Of a stretch of DNA of 64,000 nt, positions 12,306 to 24,580 are shown piece by piece. The translations under genes and the position numbers were made by a program. The stretch's first letter is position 1, and every line of letters begins with the position of its first letter. The notes under the pieces were generated by a model that ran no database searches, was not told the origin of the DNA, and saw only the letters and a list, made by a program, of their open reading frames with translations. The stretch comes from Caprimulgus europaeus (Eukaryota > Chordata > Aves > Caprimulgiformes > Caprimulgidae). Where the stretch lies: contig OU015530.1 in assembly GCA_907165065.1 (NCBI GenBank), positions 53,232,465 through 53,296,464 on the forward strand, in the 5' to 3' direction.

Positions 12306-13075
12306 CACAGAAACACAGAATTAGAGAATGGTGGTGGTTGGACTGGACCTCTGGAGATCTTTTAGTCAAAGCAGGTTCACCTCCAGCAGGTTGCACAGGA
12401 AAGCATCCAGGTGGATTTTGAATATTTCCAGAGATGGAGACTCCACAACCTCTCTGGGCAGCCTGTCCCAGGGCTCTGGCACCCTCACAGTAAAGAAGTT
12501 TTTCCTCATCTTCAGATGAAACTTCCTGTGTCCCAGTTTGTGCCCATTGCTCCTCGTCTTGTCACTGAGCACCACTGAAAAGAGTCTGGCCCCACTCTCT
12601 CAACACTCGCCTCTTAGGTATTTATAAACATTGATAAGGTCTCCTCTCAGTCTTCTCTTCTCCAGGCTGAACAGACCCAGGTTTCTCAGCCTTTCCTCAC
12701 ACAGGAGATGCTCCAGGCCCTTAATCATCTTTGTAGCCCTCCGCTGGACTCTCTCTAATAGTCCCTAGTCCTTCTTGAACTGAGGAGCCCAGAACTGGAC
12801 ACAGCACTCCAGATGTGGTCTCACTAGGGCACAGTAGAGAGGAAGGAGAACTTCCTTCAACATTCTGGTCACACTCTTCTGAATGCACCCCAGAATACTA
12901 TTGGCCTCCTTGGCCATGAAGGCACATTGCTAGCTCATGGTGAACCTGCTGTCCACCAGGACTCTCAGGTCCTTTTCTGCAGAGCTGCTTTCCAGCAGGT
13001 CAGCCCCCAACCTGTACTGGTGCAAGACAGTCGTCTCTGTTGTGCCTCCAGGTCCTTGCAGAGCCCCTGTGGGGC
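12306..13075 (-). mobile_element. CR1 LINE, 5'-truncated, older copy
   Basis: On the minus strand the element ends near 12306 in a decayed octamer tail (ATTCTGTGTTTCTGTG). Upstream of that is a 69-codon open piece (12366-12575) with the CR1 ORF2 C-terminal signature [20 protein letters not shown]. Further 5' the coding strand still shows the conserved CR1 blocks (for example the complement of CTTCTCCAGGCTGAACAGAC at 12657-12676 and of AACTGGACACAGCACTCCAG at 12792-12811), but the reading frame is broken by stops and shifts. It differs from the 5.2-kb copy in orientation, subfamily-like sequence and age. The 5' end is approximate, near 13060-13080. Confidence 0.93.
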
Positions 13076-13440
13076 AGAGGCAGATGTGCAGCAGCAAGGT
13101 GCTGCCTGTCTCTTTGTCTGCAGAGGCACTAATTTCAGTCTCTCTCCTTTAATTTGTCCAGATGCTGCTTTTAATTAAGCTCCTAAAGTTTCATGGTCTT
13201 TGAGATGTCTTTCACTCTATCAATTTTTGTTGAAGCTGGCAGGTAGCGTGATCACAGACCTGCTTCCTCTTCCCTTCAGGCTGAGGTTTGTGAGCAGATA
13301 CGACTGTTTCCAAGCAGGGTTAATGCATTCACCTGTGGTGTGAAATATCAGCCATGCTGCATGTTTCCCATATGACCTTGAGACTGAGAGTGACTTGCCA
13401 TATGCTCACTTAAGCTGGTGGCAATTTTTTTCCCCCCTTG
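13076..13440. other. non-coding sequence, nothing recognised
   Basis: Sequence beyond the CR1 truncation point. No repeat or gene signal seen. Confidence 0.4.
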
Positions 13441-13470
13441 TTGACTTCAGTGGGTGTCTGATCAGGGTCC
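13441..13470 (+). repeat. fragment of an old amniote interspersed repeat
   Basis: TTGACTTCAGTGGGTGTCTG followed by ATCAGGGTCC. This matches the TTGACTTCAATGGG..GATCAGGCCC phrase that recurs in this window and that I recall as common in reptile and bird genomes. Only the core is visible. Confidence 0.35.
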
Positions 13471-13953
13471 TAATCTTTATATGCTGGTAATCCCAATTAG
13501 TAAATGAGCAAACACTTTGCTTTATTTAAAATACAAGCTCCTTACAATCACCATTTGTACAGATTCCAGGACGATGGTGTGGGGGCTGGTGTCTCCTTCT
13601 GGATCACCAGTACCCAATAATAAACAACAAGCCTTGCCACCCAACCCTGAGGGATGCTCTCCCATGGCCCTGTTCCTACTGGGAACTTTCATAGCCTGTC
13701 ACCACCCATGTCTTACAATTGTATACCAAATATCACCGTGGCAATAAGAGTAATGCAGAGAACAGTTTGGCCTTGGTAAGTGAGGGGTACGTGCCCTCAC
13801 AGAAAGGTGACTGTCTCCATATCTGTTTCCTCTTGTCTAGATCAAATCTATTTGCTTTGAAAGGATGTTTTAAGGATGTTCTGCCATTCTTTAAATTTCC
13901 CAAGGAGAAAATTGAATAATTTTAATGGAAAGATAATGACTTTAAAAAGTATT

Positions 13954-13975
13954 GGGGGAGGGGTGGGGGGGTGGG
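13954..13975 (+). other. G-quadruplex-forming motif
   Basis: Four G runs (5, 4, 7 and 3 bases) separated by single bases (A, T, T) within 22 bases. This fits the classic G3+N1-7 quadruplex pattern with unusually short loops, which generally favour a very stable parallel fold. It sits in otherwise AT-rich sequence with no gene or promoter that I can see. Confidence 0.8.
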
Positions 13976-15551
13976 AGAAGATAATGATGCTGCTATCAAA
14001 TATTCCAATTAGCACTTTCAGAAGAAAACCTGTTCTCCTCAGAAGTGTTCCTTTGATCTTTTGACTGTCTGAGACCCATTTTGTCAGTCTGAATGCTGGA
14101 ATCTCTGCTCTTACTGTACAGAGCACGTCCCTGGCCTGGCCATTTGAATTCCCTAAGCTAGAAACAGCTTCATTCATTGCAAGTATGTCAGCTCTGCTTC
14201 AGGCTCTGAAATAATAACTCTTTCACTTCAGCTGATGAGATCTAGATATCAATCTTGCTGAGGTCATCAAAAGGAAAAAAAAAATGAGCTTGGTCACTTT
14301 TCCATTGACAATTCAACACAAACCATATATCTGTGCCTACGGGGCCTCACACTTACTCCTTGTTTTATCCAAATTGCACAAAAAAGCACAACTGAGATTT
14401 CACTGAGGTTTTTTTTAAAATCCAACCAAACAAAGCTCCATGACACTGCTTGGTTTTGGTACCTACAGTGTAACAAGGACAAGTGGCAAAACGCTTCTCA
14501 TTTTATTACTGCCAACCATCTCTGAAAGAAACTGTGAAGTTGACCTAGGCTCTCCTTGAATGCAAAGCACAGAAATCCCTGTACCCAGAGACATTATACA
14601 AAGCTAGTAACAGCCTTTTCTCTGGTGCTTGCCACTACGAGTAGAGAAAAGGGAGCAAATGAATTCAAGTCTGTTTATCCCCATCTGGTTAGATGATGTG
14701 TTATTGGCAGGCCTGGCTGAATTTGCTTTGTGTGGCACCTTATACAAGACACCTAAGGCATATGTCTTCCAGATAAAAGCCAAGTCCCCTGATTAAAGGG
14801 TCAAAGCAGAGTGCTGACAGTAGGAAGATGAAGCAAGCTGTTACTGAGCTCTGCAGAGGGATGGGAGTGGAGATTTCAGAGCAAGACAGTGAAAAGCTGA
14901 GAAAAGACGCATTTCATCCAGGCAGTGATATCAGCACTGCACGAGACGCAAAAAATGTACCTACTGTTCACCTCCAAAATGCAAACTAGAGAAAAAACCC
15001 TCCTCCAGAGCCTAAATCTGGACAGTGGGGAGTGGTGTGTGAAGGAGATCTGGGAAGGAGCAGCTGCTGCCACATGTTCCTAGAGCAGCTCCCATGTTGG
15101 CAGCCTTCACCTCCCTGCTTCCACAATCTGCCCCCACCACTGCCTTCCTCACCCTCCTCACTCACTGCTTCAAGCTAGCTGTGAGGACCCTGGGCTTGTG
15201 AGCACGCAGGATTTGCAATGACCCATGAAAAGGCATTGACCTTTATTAGGTGGCTTCAGGTCACCAAGCTGGACCAGCTCCAGCGCTGGGGTATAAGAGC
15301 AGTTAGCATCACCATCATTTGTCCCTCTCTTGCCTATATTGTCCATTCCTGTGGGGTTTTGCTGTTTCATATCTCTTCTGGGGACAGAAAGGCAGCTTTC
15401 AGTACCTCCCAGAAGTAGGGAGCAGTTTTCATCTCCATGGGCAGCCCCCTGGCACCCAGTGTGCCCCGGCAAGCATGGCTCTGCTCCCAGGGACTAGCTC
15501 TTGGTGCACCATGGAAGAGGCTGCTGTACAGGATCCCCGAAGCAAAGATTA

Positions 15552-15622
15552 ATTAATGAGTGTTTGCACAGCACTTTAAAGGTGTGAAGAGCCATATAGA
15601 TGCTGCTAAGTATAATTGTTAA
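15552..15622 (+). repeat. fossil SINE 3' tail
   Basis: TGAGTGTTTGCACAGCACTT, then AAAGGTGTGAAGAGCCATAT, then AGATGCTGCTAAGTATAAT. This follows the tail of old tRNA-derived amniote SINEs (..AAAGCGCTTTGAGATGTGAAAAGCGCTATATAAATGCTAAGTATTATT). An AT-rich, partly self-complementary patch (15637-15661) follows immediately. Confidence 0.45.
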
Positions 15623-17039
15623 TTATGATTAGGTGTAATATTATAATATATCAATATTACACAGCAAATAGTGTGAAAAGCATGAGAGAGAATTTCTCAG
15701 CAGCCACTTACATCTGGTTTTCATAGTTCGAGATGCATCTACCGGTTGGACACAAATCTGGTCTGGGAATTTGAAAGGTGCAAGCAGCAGGGGACAGAGG
15801 CCAAAAAGCTATTTTGGTGGCAGACTGACTTGTGTGGACTTTTTGTAGGCAGTGGGGAGAAGCCAGAACAAAGTGGCATTTTAAACCAAACCAAACTAAA
15901 TAAAACCAAATCAAACCATTGGAAAAACTGACTGTGGAATGAACATAATTTCTCCAGCCCATTTTAAGGAAACCACCACCTCACCAGCCTTCACACCTCA
16001 CCAACAGCAATGTTTTTGCCAAGACGTATTTTTTTCAAAGGCAGGTTTTGTACTGTTGAATGCTGAGAAGCGTGACTGCAGCCCAAGGACAGTCTCCAGG
16101 GTGGTTCAAACTTGAAGCTTTTCCCTCCCTGTTATTGGGACTTTGGTGGTTGTAGTGGGGAGCTTCCATCTGCGCCTCTGGGTGTCTGTGCCAAATGTTA
16201 GGATATTCATCTGGGCAGTCACTCATAGTGCCTGTTCTCAGCTCCCTGGGTTTGGGTTTGCTGGTGAGCATCAGGGTTTGTGTGCCCACCCACCCATCAC
16301 CCAGATGGAACAAAGTGGAGAGAGATTGTCCACCACCTCCATCTTCCCCATTGCCTCTGACTGACTCTGTGCTCAGCCAGAGCAAAGGAGCTGTAAATCT
16401 GAGGGTTAAGCTCTTGAGCCAACACACCTGACAGACTTACAGTTATAGGTGAAATCCTGTTAAAATCAAACACCTGAATATCCCTGAGGCTGGGGCCCTA
16501 ATTTCTCAGTTGTTCACTTTCCTCAGCTGTGAAGCTGAGGAAAATAATTTCCTTTATGAAACAGGCTGAGATGCATGGCCAAAGGGCCCAGAACCAAGGA
16601 GAGTTAACTTTTATTACATGGATTCTGAAGACCAAAAGGACCACTGTGATCGATAGGTCTTGTCCAAACAACCTTCTTCTGCATGTTCTTTGTCCCAATC
16701 CCTTAGCCTCTGTTTTAGTGCTGGTGTGTTGTTATTCTGTGCCTTTAGCCATCCTTGAGACCTCCATCTGCCTTGCCTAGAACCACCCTGGAGAATGGAC
16801 CTGGTACCTGATGCTTTTGATACAAGTGGTGCTGTGAGAATTAATTTGTTAATATTTGTAAGGGGCTGTAATTCAATGGTTGAGGGTCAGGTATATTAAT
16901 CAGTGGCATGGGAGTGCTGTTAAAGCCCAAATTTACCAGAGAGAAAAGAAAAGAGTAAGTGGGTAGAGCAGGGAATTGGTACATGATAAATCTACTTAAT
17001 ATACAGAGAGGAAACTTGTAGGGAGTGAGCTGCTCTGCT
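15623..17039. other. non-coding sequence, nothing recognised
   Basis: Contains an AAACC/AAATAAAACC-rich patch at 15884-15917 and a 130-codon minus-strand frame (16035-16427) with opposing open frames on the plus strand. No protein-like features. Confidence 0.4.
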
Positions 17040-17400
17040 TCCTCTCTTCTTTCTGTCGTTCATGCCTTATTAATAATGCTTATGATATTAATTTTCATCT
17101 CACACAAATGACAAATAAAAAGGCCTGATTTATATTGTTCTTGAAACACAAAGATTCATATACAGCCTTGGAGAGAAACTCTGATCGCTCATTCCCCCTG
17201 GAAAACATAAATATTCAATAATTAATATTGAATTTTTGGGAGGCTGATCTGTTATCTTGATCTCTACGGCAGCCTGTTGACCCTGTCATATGTTATAGGC
17301 AGCACAATATTGAAAACTGAGCCTCATCTATATCTGCATATACCAAGTGAATCTATTCAATCCCTGTTAGAAGATGATATATTAACCATCTGTGACCTGC
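17040..17400. promoter_or_regulatory. candidate conserved non-coding element
   Basis: AT-rich but not low-complexity sequence dense in TAAT-type homeodomain cores (for example TTATTAATAATGC near 17068 and GATATTAATTTTC near 17084). A 19-bp palindrome lies at 17214-17232, with arms TTCAATA and TATTGAA around ATTAA. Repeat-free texture and clustered motifs resemble vertebrate developmental enhancers. This is a judgement from composition alone; conservation was not tested. Confidence 0.3.
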
Positions 17401-18817
17401 TGCTGCTCCGTCACTGCCTTGCTGAAGAAGCAGCACCCTGACTATGCCTTTCATGTGATGCTTTGGAAATTGTTTATCTTGTGTTTGCTCAAGGGAGTCC
17501 TTGATCTTCCCTGCTCCAGCTTGCAAAGGGAGCTCCACTTCACAACAGAACTATGGTGGGATGGTGGGAGAGCCTGGTTTTCCCTGGCTGTGCCTGCTCT
17601 TACCGCAAAGGTGCTGAGTGCCTTTGAGGTTCTCTACAACCCTTGCTCCTAAATTTCCTTCTATACCATGTGGAAGACACCTATGCTTTCTCCAACCCTC
17701 TACAGAGCGCCCAAGCACACCCCCGAGGGAGGGAGGAGAAAGAGAAGAAGCATCTGGTTCAGGCCAGTGGGGAATTTGGACCTGACTGCTCCCTTGGTGC
17801 TGGTGGGCAGGGACCAGCCTTCCCAGGAACGCAGGAAGGAGGGCAGGGAGCTGCTAATTTGGGTGCAACAATTGCTTCCTCCAGCCACAGAGACAGTGGT
17901 GAGCAAAAGCCTGCCCATAAATTATCCCAGCTCAGCGCAGCTCATTGCTTCTGTAATTGCAGTTTTTTAGACCAGTTACTCTTGACGGCAGGACATCAGC
18001 ATTTCTTGAGGCTGAGTCCACAGTGCCTCAGCCAGAGAATCATCTCTGTTAACTCACTGAGAGCCACCAGCACAGAAACCTCATGTGACCTGCAGTGTCA
18101 GCTCTGAGAAGAGGCTTCAGCGTTTGTTCTTCTCCAGAGCATTGCTGCCAAAACAGCCACAGAGGAGGAACATGGAGAAATCAAAGGAAGGAGTAGTGTG
18201 TTATTTTGGAAATTAACAATTAAAAAAAATAAACAAAACCACCTTCAGCACAACAAAATTCCTCTCTGGACTCCCTAGTGGTTTCATCAGAATTTCTTCC
18301 TCCTTGCTTGACCTCTCATAATGCTGCTGAACTATAAATAAACTTGTCATAGTTATGACACAAGCCAAGCTGCCAAAGCAGGCGTGAAAAGTAGATGGAG
18401 ATACTATGAATGATCTCTACTGTTTGAAGTATTACTTTACTGTATTTCTTCCCAGTGACCAAGAAAAGAGAGCAAAACTGTTGAAAAATATCCTCTTATT
18501 TTGCACTTTCAAAATTGTTGCCTTTTTAAATACTGCTCTAAAATTTATAAGTGTTTTTCTGCCTGTAAATAAATGGTGCTTTTATGCAGTATACAGGTAA
18601 ATAGGACTATCGAGCATTTCAGATTCAAGGTATTTCCTTTAAGCTGTCAGAAATATCACAGTGTAGCCCCTACCTGTGTTAGCAAAGTTTTTGTGTCATA
18701 GTTAAGACACAGGAAGAATAATTCTCACAAAAATACCTTATTCCCTGAATATGGTTTGTTGTAGGCTACCAATCAATCCTTTAAGAGTCTGTAGACAGAC
18801 CCTTTCTTGCTTTAAAT
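17401..18817. other. non-coding sequence, nothing recognised
   Basis: Includes a 154-codon plus-strand frame (17643-18107), the second-longest here outside simple repeats and the CR1. It is overlapped by open frames in another plus frame and on the minus strand, and contains no domain, signal peptide or repeat that I recognise. I treat it as chance. Confidence 0.4.
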
Positions 18818-18872
18818 TGATGTCACTCCACTGAAGTCAATGGAGATTATATAAATCGAGGATCTGACTCTG
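18818..18872 (+). repeat. old amniote repeat with palindromic core
   Basis: GATGTCACTCCACTGAAGTC and AATGGAGATTATATAAATCG are followed by AGGATCTGACTCTG. The centre, CTCCACTGAAGTCAATGGAG, is a near-perfect inverted repeat. The same arrangement recurs at several other places in the window. I recall this 'actcc-attgaagtcaat-ggagt' module as abundant in reptile and bird DNA, but cannot name the family. Confidence 0.45.
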
Positions 18873-21800
18873 TGTGTGTCTCCCACTTCCTTATGCATGG
18901 TGTGTTTTAATCAGCCAAAGTAGAGAGCTTGCTGTATAACCTATTTGAGGAAGGAGAAAAAAATAACATTAGAGAAGTGATCTTCTTTATCTAGGACATG
19001 GATTTTCTGTTTGAAGCTCAGGCTTGTGGTGATGACTGGGAAACAGCTTGTTGGCAAATGTTTGCAGGTCTGTGAGCACTAATCTTTTAAATATTCTAAA
19101 CAAATTTTCAGGGGTTCCTTGTTTATAAAGTGTACTTCTGCTGGTGGCATCTCTGACCACAGAACATTACTTGTCTGAGGCTGCGCTCTTGAGTTCTGTT
19201 TGCTGACCCATTACTGCATCAAAACCAAAGAGATTGAATTTAGTTCCAATAAAATTGCATTAAGTTTGCAATAGACATCTTTTATTTCCAATTGGATATG
19301 GCAGCTCCCTTCTACAAAAAAGAACAAAGTACAGTGTTTCCAACAAAAACCTCTGGAGGTCTTATCTGTGACCTTCTTTCCAGAACTTTTAGCAAAGTCC
19401 TATTGAATTAGGTACCTATTTTATTACGAAACATAGCTTCAAACTAGTATTGATAAATAATTCTGGGTTGACAATGTTTAAAAACTTACTCTTGCAATGT
19501 AGCCAGACTTACAGGCCTGGCTGAAATACCACTGAGGATCTTTTTATCATAGAGTAAGGAGATGATGTGCAGTAGAATGTGTGATACCTAACTATTTCCA
19601 TAAGTATCTATAGGAAAGGAGGACAGTTTGAACACATTCTTGCTTTTATGTCTGAGGATCATCATTACAACTAGACATGATCTAAATGTCTCCATGAGCA
19701 TTCTATATTTGGTGTTTGACAAGTTTTTCAGAAAACAATTGTCAGGTGTTTAGTTTGTAAACTCTTTGTTCTGCACATCCACTACTTCCACTGAGTGATT
19801 GTATGTTATCTGATTAAAATAACACTCTAAACAGGAAAATAATATGATACTGAATTGTGCGATACTGAATAATGAATATTATTATTTTACCCTGGCACAA
19901 ATTTGGAAACATTCTGGGCATTATGTTTATTTTTTCGAATGCCCAAAGTCATAGCTCTACTTGTTTGCAAAGAACAAGCAAAGCAATTCCACAAAATACC
20001 AGGAATCAAATTCAAGCTGTTTTGTTTATACTTATTTACCAAATCTGTTTCCATTCTCTGACTAGCTCTCATTGTAACTGGAGTTTATAAATATTTTTCA
20101 AATGCCAACATTTCAGTGAAACAGATTTGTTTGGGGGGAGGGAGAGGAAATGTTCATTTCATTCCAAAAAGAAGACTACTTATGAGTCAAATTGTTCTAT
20201 TTGATTTTAAAAAAGCCTTATTTTCAATTATCATTCCACACATCTTGCAAGTTTCTAGGCTGAATTAGATAGTTTTCCAAAAGGCCCCTAAAGCTGCTGA
20301 ATGACAACTACAAATTTCACTTGTTTCTATGCAGCAAGAGTGATGTTTCTGAGAATCCCTATGTAGGACAAGTATTCCATTTCTCTTCACATCTCCGGTG
20401 TTTCAAAGTTTAATTATTATTTATTATGAAATTACCTAGAGCTGCAAGTGTACATAGATGCCTTGAGGACTTTACAGAAACAACACAGAAAGGATCAGAG
20501 CTAAGGGGGACAAAATCAATACCTTCTTGTCATTGCTTAGAAGGTGATCCATGTCACGTTATTGGCTTCACCTCTTATCCTGACCTGTTTCTCTGCCTGA
20601 TTGGAATCACTGATGTACATGGTACAAGTAATCTGTGGCATAGACTTATCTATATTTTCTCATTCTTACTTGATCCAGTAAACCCAAAAGATTGAGCACT
20701 GGCTTGGGCAAAGTGGTGCCTGAGTTATGGTTGTGGTAAGAGCAGAATTGAACCTGACATTTACGGTTGGGACTGCTGATCTCTAGCATTACAGATTATT
20801 TAATATCAAATATTTTGTGTCTGAAATAAGTTTCCTGGTAGTTTGACTTAACAAGTACGGTCTGTACAGCCCACATACTTTTAAAATAATTATTTTCCTC
20901 CCACAGCTATTAGTGAAAAGTGTGACATCTTCCCCTTGTTCGCAGTGATATGTCATCTCTGCTTCAGCACCAGATGGTCCACGAAAATGAGCAGGAGAAA
21001 TAAGCGTGTCTATTTTCCCCTTCTCTAACATGGCAAGAAAATAAATGCGAAATAAATAATGTGTTACCTGTGCTAGGATAAAGCGTCCGGATGTGGTGGT
21101 TCTCTCTGCCAATTTCCTCCTCTGCTTGTTCCTCCCCTGCCCCCTCCATCAGTGCAGTCGCTGCTGCTAACTGGACCTCATGCATGGACTGATCCTTCCT
21201 CCAGGCCCTTCTCCTTGAGCTTCACTTGCAGAAGACACTTCAGATGTCTTTTTTATCAAAGGCTGTTGCATGTCACGTGTCCTACCTGACCTGTCCTATG
21301 GTTAAGGCTCTCTGTTGGGATTAGGAAAATTAACTTTGGTTCCTGACTTCACTATAGGAATCTCCAATGACCTTAAACATCATTCTATCATTCATGCTTC
21401 ATGTTCCCTCTTTTGTCAGGAGGAAACAGAGATTCTTGCTTTTTCTCCTGCATATTTAGAGACAGGCCTACCTGTGACTCCAGAGTCAATCACATTAGAG
21501 ATTTGGTCCCACATCTAGAAAGGTGTTTCTGACACTTAGACCCATGAAGCAAAACTCAGAAATGTGAATTGATAATAATGGAGGTAACAGTATCTGCATA
21601 CATGTATAGACAACTGACACATTAGTTTTGAGGTTCATGACTAGGGAATCATCGCCCCACCACCAAACTCAGAGGCCGCTATACCCTGCCATCCACGCCT
21701 TCACTTTGCCTGAAAACTGAAGATGGCAGTAAGTCCAAGCAAATATGTTCTGGTTACTGGATTAATAACAGAGGAACTTTTATTGACCCTCAGTGCCTTG

Positions 21801-22975
21801 CCTTGAGGGTTAAAGAAGACCTCTTTTCCCAAGGGTGCTGGACAAGTATTCTCCAGGCTCGTGTCCCAGCTATCTAGGAGGGTTTGGAGCTCCCGTGTCA
21901 CCTGTTGAGTTGTTCCCAGGCCCATGTTTTCCTTTATTCAGTCTCACTGTTCAGGGATGAGGGAGAAAAGAAAGAGGAGTTGAGGATGGTCTTTCCAGTT
22001 TCCCTGCAGCCAGAATTCCTTGTATACTGAAGCCATTTGATACACATTTGCCTTACAAGAAGTTCTTCACTCAGGTTGGAATAGGAATAAAGGGAAGGTA
22101 ACTTGGACATTAGGTCTTGTTAGCAGCTAGAACTCCATCTTCCCTTTCATCTTGAGCTAGAGCTGCTAAACCAGCTTAAAATACAAATTGTCCTACCATT
22201 TCTGCCTCAACCTACTACATCAAGTTACCAGTCCGTGCTAGGGACAACCATCTTTTTCATGGCAGGCATGTCCTTCATGCCCTAGTGGAGGCTCTGATCT
22301 CTTCATCTAATCTGCTTGCATGGGAGGTAACAGTATTCATGAGATTGTGAGCATGAAATTCAGCTGTGAATTGTCTGGCCACTTGTTTTATTTTGCTGCC
22401 TGCTCATCAAAATGTTTGTTAATCCTCAGATTCCCTTCAACTTCTGCACCAATGATTACGTGTCTCAGAGTTTCCTAATACATGTTTCTTGTTCTCTTTC
22501 TTGAAAGCCCTGTCATTTATCAGATAATAGAAACAGTATGACTGAGATGAACCACAACCCAATAAGGATATAAAATATTCTGAGTGAGTGTCTTGTGAAG
22601 AAAGAGGTCCTGAACTTCCTTCAGCAATAGCTTGACAAAAACATAGGAATAAAGAGTATCTTTGAAAAGTGTAGACTGGGTCATAGTATTTTCTGGCCCA
22701 AATTACAGCTGTTTATATCTTCTTATAGCCATCCATCACAAATGGTTTGAGCAGCCCCCCATAGTTCTTATTCTTGGCAAAATGCCATGCTTCCATTTTC
22801 TTTTCATTACTGGTCTACAATAAATTGTACTGATGTCCCAACAGCAAAAGTCTCTCCAGTCCATTATCATTCCCTAGAGCCATCCTTTCAAATGTAGTTA
22901 AACTTGGATCTCTTTTACCTCTGAGGCTTCTCTCTTTTTCAGACCATTTTCCATCTGGATTGACTGAAGCTCTAA
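18873..22975. other. non-coding sequence, nothing recognised
   Basis: Mostly AT-rich unique sequence. No gene-like frame, RNA gene or clear mobile element. Short frames near 20789-21185 (minus) and 20426-20695 (plus) lack recognisable features. Confidence 0.45.
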
Positions 22976-23040
22976 AAGGTTAAACGAATTGGCCAGGGTC
23001 ATAGAGTGAGTCTGTAGCTGAGCAAGAGAGAGCTCCTGCC
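22976..23040 (-). repeat. fossil MIR-like SINE fragment
   Basis: TTAAACGAATTGGCCAGGGT, then CATAGAGTGAGTCTGTAGCT, then GAGCAAGAGAG. This corresponds to the reverse complement of the CORE/MIR segment usually read as TTAAGTGACTTGCCCAAGGTCACACAGC..GTGGCAGAGCAGG. One fragment only; the ends have decayed away. Confidence 0.5.
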
Positions 23041-23149
23041 CATGATGACAACTGCAACCTTCTTCCCTACCCAAGCCCCCAACCCCAAGGCCTCAAGCAG
23101 TATAAGAGGATTTTATGGGCAAAAGTTCATCTCATAGAAAATTGCAGAC

Positions 23150-23600
23150 TCTTAAATAGCAGGGTTTATAATGGAAATACTAAAAGAAACCTGACTGTAG
23201 CAGTGGAATAGTAGTAATGCATTACTTATTCCATTAATGGCTGTGTTCTTAATAGAAACAGGTTCATTACATGGTAAGAAGCAAAGTTTGCATTAAATAG
23301 AAACATCATTTGGTGTTTTATTGATTAAAAGGAGATTAGATTTCCATGATGTTCTTTAGCAAATAGGATGCCTCGGAGGAAATGTATATATTTATATTAT
23401 AAGGAGGAGGGTTTTATTACAGCATAATGGAAAGAAAATGTATCTCATAATGATAGTTTATATCACACAAGGGATCCGATAACTAGAAGTTTAACTCTTA
23501 ACCTAACAGTGAAGTCCAGAAGTCTGCATTAATGTATTGATGCAAAACTAATGTTTTCCATTTGAATAGCCTATTGTTACATCTGCACGTGACAGCAAGG
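23150..23600. promoter_or_regulatory. candidate conserved non-coding element
   Basis: AT-rich, non-repetitive stretch with several TAAT/ATTA cores, a TAATGCATTA palindrome (23216-23225), TTTATTGATTAAAAGG (23318-23333) and TGTATATATTTATATTATAA (23382-23401). Texture resembles deeply conserved enhancers; untested. Confidence 0.25.
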
Positions 23601-23952
23601 TTAGATCCTCTCTGCTCCACTAGAAGACCAAATCAAACCTGTGGACTGCATGCAGGGGGGGAACGGTGAAGGCAAATTATTACACCTGTATATCAGCATC
23701 AGCAGAAACATAATCATCTCCAATCAGCAATATCTGGCACACCCTTGTTTCACTTCTTCCTGGATCCTTAATGGTATAAATATCAGCAATGCTAATTACC
23801 CACCAACTAGTTCACTGCTGTCTTTCAGACACACGTGGCTGTGAAAGTGTGGTTTTTTTCTAAGCTTCAGTTCTGTGGGTGATGGGCTGAACTTCAGCTG
23901 TGTAAGGGCCACCTTTCCATCTGTCACCATTTCAGAGGGTTCAATCCTTGTT

Positions 23953-24115
23953 ATCACAGAATCACAGAATGTAAGGGATCTCCCAGAATCATCACAGGAA
24001 ACTTCTGTTAGCAGATCAGAAGCACATCAGCTCCATCTGGAGAACATCCTGCTGAAGGTCAGGGTGGGCTAGGGCACCTTGCAGGCTGTTCTGACTTACA
24101 ACTTGAACCAGCCTA
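23953..24115 (-). mobile_element. possible degenerate CR1 3' end
   Basis: The plus strand begins ATCACAGAATCACAGAATGT, the reverse complement of the bird CR1 octamer tail (ATTCTGTGATTCTGTG). It continues with AGGGATCTCCCAGAATCATC, and later CATCCTGCTGAAGGTCAGGG and GCACCTTGCAGG, which loosely follow CR1 3'-region blocks. The tail is convincing; the body is so diverged that the left end is a guess. Confidence 0.5.
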
Positions 24116-24508
24116 GGAATGCTGCGATTCACATTCCCCAGGGAAAAACTGGATTCAGGCTGATGGATTTAAAAACTAAATCTTTAAAACACGGTGTGGA
24201 TCCCTGTGCTGATGTGAGTATGGAGTTGAGTATGTTGACTTAGAAGCAAGCACCTCCATGCCCCAGTGTGTATGTCCAGTTCAAGTGGAGGAGACATTCC
24301 AGGTGAGCCCTTCTTCAGAGGTGGATGAGGTTTTACTAAGTACCCCAAAGTGATTGAGTTGTCTGAAGTACTCCTTCACTGTGTAGCCTCTCTGAGACCA
24401 TATAGCAGATGTCTCCATTCATGGGTATATGGCTTGAACAGAAACCCATCATTTTTCTATCTGCCATGAGTCAAATCCATCAGGTCAGTCAAGAGTTAAT
24501 TGAAAAGC
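24116..24508. other. non-coding sequence, nothing recognised
   Basis: No gene or repeat signal seen between the possible CR1 tail and the next fossil repeat. Confidence 0.4.
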
Positions 24509-24580
24509 TCCCATTAACTTCAATGGGGCCAGACTTAGCTCCTAAATAATTCTGAGGAGTTCAATTAATGTTAATGGACG
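24509..24580 (+). repeat. old amniote repeat with palindromic core
   Basis: CCCATTAACTTCAATGGGGC followed by CAGACTTAGCTCC, and then AATTAATGTTAATGGACGCC. The first part shows the CCCATTGACTTCAATGGGGCCAG phrase of the family also found at 13441 and 18818. Confidence 0.4.

Noticed and set aside
16035-16427. 130-codon minus-strand frame
   Set aside because: No protein-like features; opposing frames of 70-80 codons overlap it.
17643-18107. 154-codon plus-strand frame
   Set aside because: No recognisable domain, low-quality composition, and equally open overlapping frames on both strands.
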